NCBI RefSeq assembly: GCF_964340395.1
Contig: NC_135557.1
Location: 10,651,460-10,715,459 of the forward strand
Reading direction: 5' to 3'
Length of the DNA stretch: 64,000 nt
DNA from: Glandiceps talaboti
Lineage: Eukaryota; Hemichordata; Enteropneusta; Spengelidae
The notes beneath the pieces were generated by a model, which ran no database searches, had not been told where the DNA came from, and was given only the letters and a program-made list of their open reading frames with translations. Position numbers and translations under genes: made by a program. Shown piece by piece: positions 26,330 through 37,700 of this stretch (position 1 is the stretch's first letter; every line of letters starts with the position of its first letter).

Positions 26330-28375
26330 TTCCTACCCCAACCCGAATTATCAATTACGATTTTATGTGCATTTCACCTGTTTCTATTTCAATCGTGCAC
26401 AATGAACCAAGAAACACAACACTCTAAAAAATATACACACTATACTTGCCAATGGTCATCACAATAAACTTTACCGATTCAACGAACGTTTTGAAGGCCA
26501 GCAGTAAATGTAACTGGTTCCCTGACCAATTTAGTAGTTCCCTGCTTGTGGCTCATGATCAAAGTGGAATCGAAAATTGTGTTTGAACTGATATAAAGAA
26601 GGCAAGTCAGCTTCATGATGATATTTTTTTTTTGAATAATGATGCGTAGTCCGATTGTCTGATTGTCAAGCAGACTACCGAGAGTTGATTGCTTTTATTT
26701 TGATACATAATTATAACATGTATCATTGTCGAAATCAACATAAAATGACACAACGCTGTACAGATGTTGCAATTCAGTGTTGCCATTGTTGTGTCTACCT
26801 GGATCATGGCAAACACAGGTTCATGTAACATATATGGACACAACACAGTACAGTCAATATGTCAAAACAAAATGATAAATAGATAAAACAAAAAATAAGA
26901 CATTCCTAGCCATAGTTCTCTTCAGCATGTTCAAATTTTATTTTACAAGACAAAAATAGTCATAGACGATACACCATGCCACATGTACAGTGAGTCTTCA
27001 GTACACGCACGGGACGGGAAGTTTTTTGAAAGACAACGAAAATGCTTTGTGTCACTCTGTGGATGGTAATGAATGCAATCAAGAGAAAATCAAATAACGT
27101 GAGTACATAGTTTTCAAGGTGGCTGGTTATCAGACAAAACTAAAAAGCCCAAAGTGTAAAATAAGATATCTAGAAAATATTTGACGATTACGCTGCAAAA
27201 CAAGACTAGCAATGTTATCATGAGCAAAAGTGTTCTAGGTGAATTTAACCCTTGACCTATTTTCATAAGGACGTCGACGGAAACGAGGTCAGTGTGACAT
27301 CTCAAGCATGGTCAACAACGTTTACATGAGTGAGTACAACTAAATGTTGTCTAAACTTTAGTGGAAGAGAAATTCTGTTGATCAGACACAGACTATTTTC
27401 AAATTCTTACAACATCTTGATGATAAGAAGCAAATGTGACACTGACAGACAGGCTAGTCCGTCCATACACCATACAGAGGTACAAACATACCACATGTGC
27501 ATCTGGTTGACTGTGATTGATTGTGATCATGTAATATTTAACACTAACCTTATGCTGTTGCTTCCAAATATTATTGAACTACAATCTTCTATACAAGTCA
27601 TGGAAATTGCCAGAAACCGGATTATTTTATGCGACTGAATATGTTACGATCATAAATTCCCTTACTTTCAGTTAATTTTTCTGATGGGAAGCAACACATT
27701 TAGTGTGAAATCTGATGAGCGACATAGATGTGTACAGTGACGTAATTCGTAAACAAATCTAACGTTGGTAACTATTATTTTTGTAAATGGTCCTTAAATA
27801 TCAAGTACACCAGTCTTCATAGCAAACAGAAATCTGAGGCCAAATTTTGCCACGAATGGATACATCATTTGACTTCACAATATAATAAGCACGGCAATAG
27901 CTCAAAAACCTGGCTCAAATTTTACAACACTTTATGGAATATTTGTAACAGTATGTTGTGAAAGTCTACGATGATTTGAAAACAGCAGTGATTTCGGAAT
28001 AATATTACAAATATAATGAGACGCATTGCAAATATTGTTTTCAGGGAATGTCATCAGCAACTTTATAAATCATTAGAGAACAATGTATTTGTCTGTACCT
28101 TGCTCGGTCGTGATGCGAGCTGATCAGACAAATATCGGGGGGGGGGGGGGCTAGTCCCTTATTTGAGTATACATTTATGTGCCACACTTTTGGGTTCGTT
28201 TTCTAGCCATTTGGTCTAAAATGGGGTCAGGGTTTTTTCGAACTCAAGAGTCTAAAACGGGTCCACTTTGCATTATGTTTGATTTTGTTTGGTCTAAAAT
28301 GTGTCCCTTTGTCCTTTGCCAAATCGTATTTGTCATTAGTTGCCCAAAAATGTTGTCCCTCAGGAAAATGTATTT
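26330..28375. repeat. Segmental duplication block X (~2.05 kb)
   Basis: Direct paralogue of 29868-32260. Both begin with TTACGATTTTATGTGCATTT-type sequence and end with a stretch of TCTAAAA(T/C)GGG words and GAAAATGTATTTTGT. No open gene. Frames inside are in the repeated sequence and differ between copies. Confidence 0.85.
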
Positions 28376-29014
28376 TGTCTAAACTTTATGCTAAAAAAAC
28401 CCTGTAAATTAATGGTCTAAAATGGGATATTGATTTTTGGTAAAAGTGGATCTAAAATTGGGCCTATGATGACACACGCCTATAAGAGATGGCCACTGGT
28501 TCCGCCCCGGGAGAAATATTGGTAAAAGCCAAACTAGTCCGAAACATGTGAAGTCACAGTCAGTTACACTGGCATATAGAAATAAATAATTTAGGTTCGA
28601 ACAAACTCTATAGATTCCTGAGGATATTTCACACTGATCTATGTTTTGTCATTGCACAGAACTGCTAATAGTATATACAAACATTTAGACTTTTGTCGAC
28701 AGGGCACACTCCACAGTATTATGACAGACATTAGATTGGAATTATTAAAAGTTCAGTTATTAAAGTGTGGAGTGTGCATAATTAGCAAAAAATTAAATAA
28801 TACTTATATTTATATTCATATACAGAGGAGTAACCAATCTCCAAACTGTTATAACTTTAGCTTGAATGAGAAATGTCGCAAAATTAATTGAGTAGTAAAC
28901 TTCAACTTCAGTGATATTCAACTAAAGTCCTCCCAGACATTTTCATTATGATATAATATTACACCCCTTAACTTTTCCTAACATGCAATTTTGAAATTAC
29001 TTTTACTATATTTT
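28376..29014. other. No gene seen
   Basis: AT-rich linker between duplicated blocks. It contains a fragment also seen at 24.83-25.0 kb (AGTGATATTC, TCCTCCCA or TTCTCCCA, then TTTTCATTAT) and the 81-residue plus frame at 28646-28891, which has no recognisable domain. Confidence 0.4.
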
Positions 29015-29226
29015 AGACTCTCACAAATTGAATGCAGAAGTATGTACAGATAAAGTTGTGAAAGGGCGCTCTCAAACGTCAATCAGCATAGCAAATATGA
29101 GCCGGCATAGCAAATATATGCTCAAACGGATACATTTTATTGACAATAGGACCAAAAGGCACCATTCCTCTAAATTGTCTTTCACACAATGCTTTATTAT
29201 TATATACTATTTAAACCCCTTCACTA

Positions 29227-29313
<87 letters not shown>

Positions 29314-29862
29314 TTGAAATAAATGAAAGCAACCAACTCACTAGTTTATTGTTTACATGACTTTGCCGAACAACTAGGAATAATCATTAATTTACAAGTT
29401 GCTAACATTTACACGAAGTTGACTTAAAAACAGAAAGGGGCATTGCAAATATTTTGTAATGCATGGTAGTCCGGATTGTTTGTCTTGCTTCCAAGCAGAC
29501 TACCGAGAGTTGATTGCTTTTGTTTTGATACAATACCATGTACCACTGACGCAGTCAATATAAAAAGACGCAACAATGATGCTGTGTCTACCTGGAAAAT
29601 TACACACATCGCGGCGAAAACACGTTCATATGGACATAGCATAGACGCACAGTGCAGTGAATACCTCACGCTCCCACGTCAAAAATCAAAACAAAATGAA
29701 TAAATAAATGAAACAAAAAATTGCACTGTAAGACATGCCTAGCCATAGTTCTCTTCAGCATGTTCAAATTATATTTTATTTTAGGAGACAACAATAGTGG
29801 TAGACGATATACGGCACCATGACACACTGTTTCGGGTAGTTTTTTGAAAGATTACTTGACTT
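29015..29862. repeat. Mosaic repeat block Z with (TAA)n
   Basis: Matches the start (20505-20770) and the end (22005-22440) of block W. The (TAA)n tract at 29227-29312 stands where W carries an extra ~1.2 kb. The Asn-rich frame through the tract is a microsatellite artefact. Confidence 0.8.
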
Positions 29863-29867
29863 GACCT

Positions 29868-32260
29868 CGTTTCCTTCCCCAATACAAATTAGCAATTACG
29901 ATTTTATGTGCATTTCATCTGTTTCTATTTCAATCGTGCACAATGAACCAAAAAACACAACACTCCAAAAAAAATACTAGTATACACACTATACTTGCCC
30001 ATCACAATAATAATCTTTACCGAGCCAGTAAGCATGTAAATATAACTGAGTTCCCTGACCGATTTAGGAGTTCCCCGGTTGTGGCTCATGATCAAAGTGA
30101 AATCGAAAATTGTATTTGAACTGATATAAAGAAGGCAAGTCAGCTTCATGATAATATTTTGTTTTTGAACAATAATGCGTAGTCCGATTGTCTGTCTTGC
30201 TTTCAAACAGACTACAGAAAGTTGATTGCTTTTATTTTGATACATAGCATGAATCATTGTCGAAATTAACACAAAAAGATGCAACGCTGTACTGATGTTG
30301 CAATTCAGTGTTGTCATTGTTGTGTCTACCTGGATCATGGCAAACACAGGTTCATATAGACACAACACAGTACAGTTATGTCAAAACAAAAAAATAAATA
30401 AATAAAACATAAATAAGACATGCCTCGACAAAGTTCTGTTCAGCATGTTCAAATTTTATTTCATTTTACAACTAATACAAGGCAAATATAGTCGTAGACA
30501 ATACACCACGCCACATGTACAGTAAGTCTTCAGTACGAACGGGATGGGTACGTTTTTGAAAGACACTAGCCCCGTCTACATGGCACTAAAAATCCTACCT
30601 GAGGTAGGATTCAGGATAATTTGAAGCCCATGTAGACGCAAACGCGTCCTGAATCTGTCCTGAAAGCATCCTGTCTTAGGACACCTTTGGGAGGTTTCCT
30701 GAAACCCTCCTGACTTCGTCCTATGACTGTCAGGACGGGAGGTGCGACATCCACGCTGTAACCTTCCTACGTGTAGACACAAATCTATCCTACCTCAGGT
30801 AGGACTTGGGACTGCCTCAAGTAGGACGACCTACGTGTAGATGGGGTTAATGAAACTGCTTCGTGTCACTGTGTGGATGGTAATGAACCCAATCAAGAGA
30901 AAGTGAAATAAAGTGAGTACATAGTATTCAAGGTGGCTGGTTATCAGACAAAACTAAAAAGCCCAAAGTGTAAAATAAGAAATTTATTCATAATTTACTG
31001 GAAAATATTTGATGATTACGCGGCAAAACAAGACTAGCAATGTAGCGAAAGTGTTCGTTCTCGGTGAATTTAACCCTTGACCCAGTTTCATAAAGACGTC
31101 GAAGGAAACGAGGTCAGTGTGACATATCATGCATGATCAACGACATTTACATGAGAATACAACTAAATGTTGTCTAAACTTCAGTGGAAGAGAAATTCTG
31201 TTGATCAGACAACGACTATTTTCATTTTCTTAAAACATCTTGAAGATATAAGAAGCAAAATGTGACACTGACAGTCCGTCCGGTACCATACACATGAGGC
31301 ACAAACACACCACCATGTGCATCTGGTTGACTGGGATTGATTGTTATCACGTAATATTTAGCGCTAACTTTATGCTGTTGCTTCCAAATATTATTGAACT
31401 GTAATCTTTCTAAACAAGTCATGGAAATTGCCAGAAACCTGATGATTTCATGACTGAATATGTTACGAAAGTAACCTTCAGTTAAATTTTCTGATAGGAA
31501 GCAACACAATCATTTAGTGTGACATCTGATAAGCGACATTGACGATGGGTACAGCGACGTAATTCGTAAACAAATCTAATGTTGCGTTGGTAACTATTAT
31601 TTCTGTAAATGATCCTTAAATATCAAGTACACCTGTCTTCAGAGCAAACAGAAATCTGAGGCCAAGTTTTGCAACGAAAGGATACATAATTTGACTCCAC
31701 CATAACGGCACACAAATATATTGTGAACAATAAAATAAGTACCAATAGCTCAAAAACCTGGCTCAATTTTATCACACTCGCACAGCTCTGAACGCCTGCA
31801 GGGTGTCAGAAAAAAAAATCGATAATCTTTTCAGTAAACTTTGCAACACTGTATAATCAAAATAATTGTACCTGTCAGCGCTTTGGGAATAATGATATTA
31901 CAAATATAGCAAGACTCATTGCAAATATTGTTTTCAGGGAATGTTATCGGCAACATTATAAATCATAACAGAACAATATATTGCTTGGTCATGATGCGAG
32001 CTGTTCAGACAAATATCGGGGGGGGGGGAGGGGGGCTACTCCCTTATTTGAGTATACATTGATGTGCCGACCTTTTGGGTTCGTTATCAAGTCATTTGGT
32101 CTAAAATGGGGTCAGGGTTTTTTCGAAATCAAGAGTCTAAAACGGGTCCACTTTGCATTATATTTGATTTTGCTTGGACTAAAATGTGGCCATTTGTCCT
32201 TTGCCAACTCGTAATTGCCATAAATTGCCCCAAAATGTTGCCTCCTAAGGAAAATGTATT
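29868..32260. repeat. Segmental duplication block Y (~2.1 kb plus MITE)
   Basis: Direct paralogue of block X at about 90% identity by eye. It is lengthened by a ~280-bp MITE at 30567-30849 and by small indels. It ends by running into the (TAA)n-tailed repeat at 32261. Confidence 0.85.
30567..30849. mobile_element. MITE with TIRs and TA target duplication
   Basis: The left end TAGCCCCGTCTACATGG pairs with the right end, whose reverse complement reads TAACCCCATCTACACG. It is bounded by TA on both sides (30567-30568 and 30848-30849); CTA/TTA is also possible. The interior has smaller hairpins (CCTACCTGAGGTAGG near 30595). The paralogous block X lacks it at 27030-27040, which gives an empty site. 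TA or TWA targets suggest Tc1/mariner or PIF/Harbinger, undecided. Confidence 0.8.
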
Positions 32261-32358
32261 TTGTATTTTATTGACAATAGGACCAACAGGCACCATTCCT
32301 CTAAATTGTCTCTCACACAATGCTTTATTATTATATACTATTTAAACCCCTTCACTTG

Positions 32359-32415
<57 letters not shown>
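32261..32415. repeat. (TAA)n-tailed repeat fragment
   Basis: Fourth copy of the short sequence TTTATTGACAATAGGACCAA ... CACAATGCTTTATTATTATATACTATTTAAACCCC-type tail that precedes (TAA)n at 20.64-20.78 kb, in a shorter version at ~25.0 kb, and at 29.13-29.31 kb. The TAA tract spans 32360-32415. This looks like a non-LTR element 3' end. Confidence 0.75.
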
Positions 32416-32417
<2 letters not shown>

Positions 32418-33600
32418 TAAAAGTGATGGTGATGCTGTTATTTTTTTAACAGAAAGAGTTTAATTGGATTTAAACCGGCTTGTGTTTTTTTTTAATTAAA
32501 ACATAGAGTATGTGAACGTTATTGTGGTTAGATAAAAAAAGGAGACCACATATCAATATGAAGTATAATTTTCTACTAACTTTTTTGTCACATGTTTAAA
32601 AACACAAAAACAATCTTCGCCCTTAATTCATAAAAAAAAACTCCTTGTCGACGCTATCTACATTGCCATTGACAGACAGTTAGCAAACCTTCCGCAGAGC
32701 CTGAAGCTAAAATTTGTCAAAAGTAATTGGTCCTTTATTCAATAGTGTTTTATGAGAAACGACAATGCACATGAAACTATCACTCCCGTAAAAACAATAA
32801 TGTTCTCAGAAGAAAGGATAGATGAATAGATGTACAATGGGGCAAAGTATCGCTTTGGGGCCGGCTATATTCACCTGTATGTCAAATGTTTCAAATTCTA
32901 GAATCACTCTTATATCGCCACTTGTACATGGATCAAATTCAATTTTAGGGAATAACTGGAACTGCATACAATCTCCATCGTTCGTTTGGATCTTTTTAGA
33001 AATCGCAACGGAAAAGATGGACGTTCTTTACCTTGCCTTCAGCTCGCTTGCTTCTAAAGTGAATCCATACTTTATTCCAATTTTACATTCTTATATACAT
33101 AAGTTATACAATAATCGAAAGACTGGATGATGAAATCACCAGAACCATAAATGAATAAATCATAAAATATTGTTGCCTTGATTCAATGCAAATACTATTG
33201 ACAAATATGAACAGTAGCTAAACATAGTAATAGTGTCATTGTTCATCCAGCTGCCTTTAACTAGTCATTATTTGACACTGTTGTTTAATGACTTACATAA
33301 TTATATAGTATTTTATTTGCCACAAACTCAAAATCATATCAACATAACAAGAGAGAAGGTAAAAAATACAGTGGAAAATATATTATACATAAACTTATGG
33401 ATTTATGGCTGGACCACAAAAATAGTTTGAAACAAACTAGTCAAGTTTGTGGCCCATACTACAACTGATTTAACAAAATAATCAAAGCAAAAACAAAAAC
33501 AAATTTGAAATTAAAACAAAAACAAACAAAAACAAACAAAACACAACGCGTTCTCATCAAAAAATATATAACAACTTGCATTAAATGCAATGTAAGGTAG
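32416..33600. other. No gene seen
   Basis: AT-rich spacer with an A/CAAAA-rich stretch at 33480-33545. Plus-strand frames at 32822-33130 and 33233-33430 have no recognisable domain. The stretch may include the 3' UTR of the minus-strand LINE that begins at 33.7 kb. Confidence 0.4.
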
Positions 33601-33724
33601 AAAAAGCTGAATTAATTTTGTAACAAATACTGTGATTTAAAAGTAGTCCTTGATTGTATTTTTTTCAATTCTTCAGGTAAAGAGTTCCAATGTTTTGCAG
33701 CTGCATACGGGAAATTGTGTTGCG

Positions 33725-35532
33725 TCAAATTAAAGTAAGATTTACTTTTGGAATGCAAAAGTTATCTCTCGTTGTATTCCGAGTGTGATACGTATTTGGT
33801 GGTGTGTTGAAGTAGTCGTTAACTGTTTGCGGGAAGTGACCGGCCCACAAATCAAAAATAAATAAAGAAGTATTAAATTTGCATTGCTGGTGGACATTTA
33901 GAATTTCTAGTTGCTGAAAAAGAGGGGAGGAGGGAGCATCAATATTTGAAAAAGTTATAAAGCGAATAACTTTCTTTTGAAGGTTTAACATAGGCTTGAG
34001 AAATGTATTGTATGTATTGCCCCATATCTCTATACAATATGAAATATGGGGCAAGATCATAGAGTTATACAGCAGAAGAAGAGTAGATTTAGGTACGTAA
34101 TAGCGAATTTTGGAAATTATGCCAATAATTGGAGAAATTGCTTTCCTAACTTTTTCAATGTGTGATGTCCAAAGCATATGTTGATCTAAACACACGCCGA
34201 GATAATTGGTTGACGTTACTTGTGAAATTTGTGAGCGATTGATGCCCACACTTCCCTCCGTTTTCACCAATCTTTACGAAGTCTTAATAATCATGAAACT
34301 AGTTTTTTTCTATATTGACAGTGAGCCTATTGGCGTTGCACCAGTCACAGACTTTCCTGAAGTCGAAATGGAGCTGATCGAGCTGAATTATATTTGTGGG
34401 ATTGTTGATAAATTGAAACAAGTTTGTGTCATCGGCAAATAATCGAAATTCAAATGCTTCAGTAGCGTTCACAATATCATTGATGTAAATCAGAAAGAGA
34501 AGGGACCTAAAATTGAGCCTTGTGGTACTCCACATTGTATTTCGCTATATGGTGAGGTAACATTATTTATACAGACACACTGCTTACGCTGGGAGAGATA
34601 ACTTTTAAACCAAAGTAAAGGCAAGCCTCTGACACCATAGTGACTCAGTTTCTGTAGAAGAATACTTTGGTCTATTGTGTCAAATGCTTTCCGCAAATCA
34701 ATGAAAATACCACATGTCAGATAACCATTGTCCGGCTTATTAGCAATACCACTGATCAAATGCTTTCTGCAAATAAATGAAAATACCACATGTCAGATAA
34801 CCATCGTCCGGCTTATTAGCAATACCAGTGATCAGGTCAACCAGGGCAAGCTTAGTACTGTGTTTTTTTCTGAAACCAAACTGAGTTTTGATGAAGATAT
34901 TGTATTTTTCAAGATATTTAACAAGTTGATGATTGACAAGAGATTCAAACACTTTACTGATTACGGGCAAAATTGAAACGGGGCGATAATTGCCAACATC
35001 GCATAGCGAACCTTTTTTTTTTATAAATAGGTATTACCTTGGCAACTTTAAGTATACTTGGAAAAATACCATGGTTGAGAGAACAGTTAATTATATGTGT
35101 GAGAGGGCATGCAATAATATGAGCAGCGTGTATAACTAAGAGGGGATTAATTGTGTCCTGACCAGTAGCTTTGCGGGGATCAAGCTTGAATATTTCTCCA
35201 GGGACGTCTTCTTCAGACACGGGGTGAAAGAAAAAGGAGTTGAGGTAGTTCCCATCCCGGTATTGTCTAAAGTCTTTGTTGCTTGTAATCTTTTGAGCAA
35301 GATTGGGCCCAATACCAGTGAAATAATTATTGAATTCTTGAGCAATATCTCTTGTATCTCTTAAGCATGTATTTCCAGGGTTGTTTGTAGTTAATTTATC
35401 GGGAGTACATTTGGTATGTGTTTTGTTCACCATCTCTTTAATAATAAGCCAAGTTTTGTTGGTGTTGCCAGAGGCATTTGGAATTTTATTGGTGTAGTAG
35501 TTTTTCTTAGCCAACCCACGGAGCTTCGTCAA
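33725..35532 (-). pseudogene. LINE ORF2 reverse transcriptase region (frameshifted)
   Basis: Pieces of one reverse transcriptase, in order: PRKATGQD (fingers), KVAKVIPIYKK, then a frameshift near 35010; QFGFRKKHST; FIDLRKAFDT (motif A, catalytic Asp); HYGVRGLPLLWFKSYLSQR; CGVPQGSILGP (motif B); FADDTNLF (motif C, catalytic DD); NYLGVCLD; ILPHISYCIEIWGN. The open C-terminal piece (34270-33725) is the best preserved. Frame breaks lie near 35010, 34760, 34500 and 34290. Confidence 0.85.
34681..34832. repeat. 76-bp tandem duplication inside the RT region
   Basis: 34681-34756 and 34757-34832 match except at four positions. The 76-bp period is not a multiple of three, so the duplication itself breaks the RT frame between the GFRKKHST and motif A segments. 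The shared residues DGYLTCGIFI or NGYLTCGIFI appear twice. Confidence 0.85.
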
Positions 35533-35864
35533 TGTATTCCTGTACCTAGTATACTTATTTTTAATTTGGTTATTCCTTGGGCCCTTTGTGACCCATGGTA
35601 TTTTAATTGACGTGTGTTCTTGTAAATGTTTTTATTCGAAGATGTCTTCTGATAACAGTATGAAATAAATCATTAAAAATATTGTATGCTTCAGACGGAT
35701 CTTCGCACATGTGGACTGATTGCCAGGATACATTGCTTAGGTCAGATAAAAAGGCCTCTTTGTTGTAATTCCTGAAATCGAAGGTGTGTGTTTGGTAACG
35801 TTTTCAAAAACGTGATGCAGACTTTTAATAATGCCGAAAATTGGATAGTGGTCTGAATGTCTGT

Positions 35865-36455
35865 TTAAATTGTACCGGTCTCAATAAAGTGGTCAGTAAT
35901 ATTTGTCACCAAGTGATCTATTACCGTATGTGAGGTGTTAGTAACTCTGGTAGAGGTGTTAATTAATTGTGTCATATTGTATATATTCAGGAGAGTATTG
36001 AAATGTGTAACGGGTGCGCTATCTAAAGATGTGTCAATATTCATATCGCCAAGGAGAATACAATCATGCCCGTTCACTGACACCTGATCAAGGCATGCTT
36101 CGAAACTGTCAATGAATTCATTTAAAAGGTGTGTTGGGTCTTCTGTAGATAACGCCTATAACAATCTTTTTGTTATTGAACAGAGTTTCCCCAAAATGGA
36201 TTCGCAGTGATTAATTTTACATTTGTTAATGCGAGAGAAGGACAACGAGTTGTGAAAATACAGAGCGACTCCACCACCTTGTGAGGCTTCACGATTACAA
36301 GTAACGAAAGTATAGGAAGGCAAATCATAAAGACAGCAATTTGAATCGGGATGTAACCATGTTTCCGTTAGAGCTATAAAAAGAACATTTTGATCGAACA
36401 TGCTTAGAAAGTTAACAAAGGTATCAAAGTTTTGGTAAGGGATCTGACATTGCAA
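35865..36455 (-). pseudogene. LINE ORF2 endonuclease region (frameshifted)
   Basis: APE-type endonuclease motifs in order but in different frames: FIALTETWLHPDS, GGGVALYFHNSL, GVIYRRPN (second frame, near 36140), then ILLGDMNIDTS and a VIDHLVTN segment. At least two frameshifts separate them around 36110-36190. In the intact protein this domain nicks target DNA to prime reverse transcription. Confidence 0.8.
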
Positions 36456-36686
36456 TGTAGGAAAGAACGTGAACTGTGTAAAAGATTTCTACCAGAATTG
36501 AACTGGTTGACTGTGCAAGACTTGCAGCTGTATTTGACTATGACTTCTTCGTTCATCATGAAATGGCTGACATACTTAGAGAATAAGTAATCGAAAATGG
36601 TTACCCAATACTTTGAATATCTTCAATGATACAAGTCTGATGATATTGCATTCAATATTCAATACATGTAATACTAGTATATTTAG

Positions 36687-37640
36687 TTAGACGATACGAT
36701 CGAGATCTCTTACAGTTTCTACGATGATTGCTAGGTCGCCGACATTTTTCCACACGTAGATTTTGCCATTGTGCGTCCAAATGAATTTCCAGTGTTTTTC
36801 GTTGCGTAGCTGATTTACCTGGAAGAAGAGTTGCTTATTAGTTGGTGTTAGGTTCTCGTTGATGTAAATAAGATTGTTGCTTGTGACGCCAATGTTACGG
36901 GTAGTCTTGCCTTTAAGGTTCTTTCTTGAGGAATACAGTTTATGTCGGAGGGAACGACGAACGAACTTGACGATGATTGTAGCTGGTTTACGCTGGCCAT
37001 TACTTTGCCGGCTCGGTCTTTGAGGAAGACGATGTGATATATCAATATCATCAGGCGAAACATTGACACCGGCGATCTCAGCTACTTTAACCACGACATT
37101 ATCTGTGTCTTCATTTTAATCCTCAGGTGTACCTGATATTTCTAAGTTGTTTCTTCTGGTGTATTGATGTAGTTCGTTGACTTCCTTTGTTGTGTTAGCT
37201 AGTTTGCCTTTCAAATCTTTGTTTACATTTCGTAGACTTTGCAGTTGCTTTGCGAAGTCATCAGAAGAGTTACTCACATAGGTAATGGACTTCTGGAGTT
37301 CACGTATGTTGTTTTTCATTGCAGTAAGCTTGTCGACTTTAGCGATGAGCGTAAGCAATATCGCCTGTACAGTGTCAAGTTGTGATTTCGCAGGCACGTG
37401 ATTGTCATTGTCAGTAGTAGCATCGGCCATCTTGACTGCACTTGAACTTGCTGTTGGAAAGCGTTGAAGTTTACACGACTTGCAGAGATGCAGGTCGCCC
37501 TGGCACAGCTTAGCTCTCGAGTTACCACAATCCTGACACTTCATAATTGTTTTCAAATGGTTGCACTTGTAGAAAGCGTTTGTCGATAATGGAGAATTTG
37601 AGGTTTTTGCTGGAGCGAGGTGCAGATCGACCTTGTGCAC
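36687..37640 (-). pseudogene. LINE ORF1 protein (one in-frame stop)
   Basis: Nucleic-acid-binding ORF1 protein of the LINE. The N-terminal part has a Cys-rich zinc-binding-like segment (KCQDC ... LCKSCK), a Ser-rich linker, then a coiled coil ending in YTRRNNLEISGTPED. After an in-frame TAA at 37116-37118 the same frame continues with DIDISHRLPQRP, KPATIIVKF and a C-terminal RRM-like region ending at 36687. Frame and register are kept across the stop, so this looks like a single nonsense mutation in an otherwise intact ORF1. Confidence 0.8.
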
Positions 37641-37700
37641 GCTACCCTATTGCTCTGTCGTCTCAGAATACTATTCGTGCAATGAAAACAGTGTTATAAG

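Larger units (their letters stand above)
33600..37700 (-). mobile_element. LINE (CR1/Jockey/L2 group), degenerate
   Basis: Minus-strand non-LTR retrotransposon with ORF1 (37640-36687), an APE-type endonuclease region (36455-35865) and a reverse transcriptase region (35532-33725). ORF order, the FADD catalytic box and the CGVPQGSILGP motif fit the CR1/L2/Jockey assemblage; the exact clade cannot be fixed by eye. Several frameshifts in ORF2 and one stop in ORF1 make it inactive. Boundaries are approximate: I see no clear 3' tail or target duplication. Confidence 0.85.

Noticed and set aside
29028-29360. 110-residue frame with Asn run
   Set aside because: Runs through the (TAA)n tract of a repeat block; the same frame is interrupted differently in paralogous copies.
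30576-30782. 68-residue minus-strand frame
   Set aside because: Lies wholly inside the MITE and is absent from the paralogous empty site.
34206-34442. 78-residue plus-strand frame
   Set aside because: Antisense of the LINE reverse transcriptase region.
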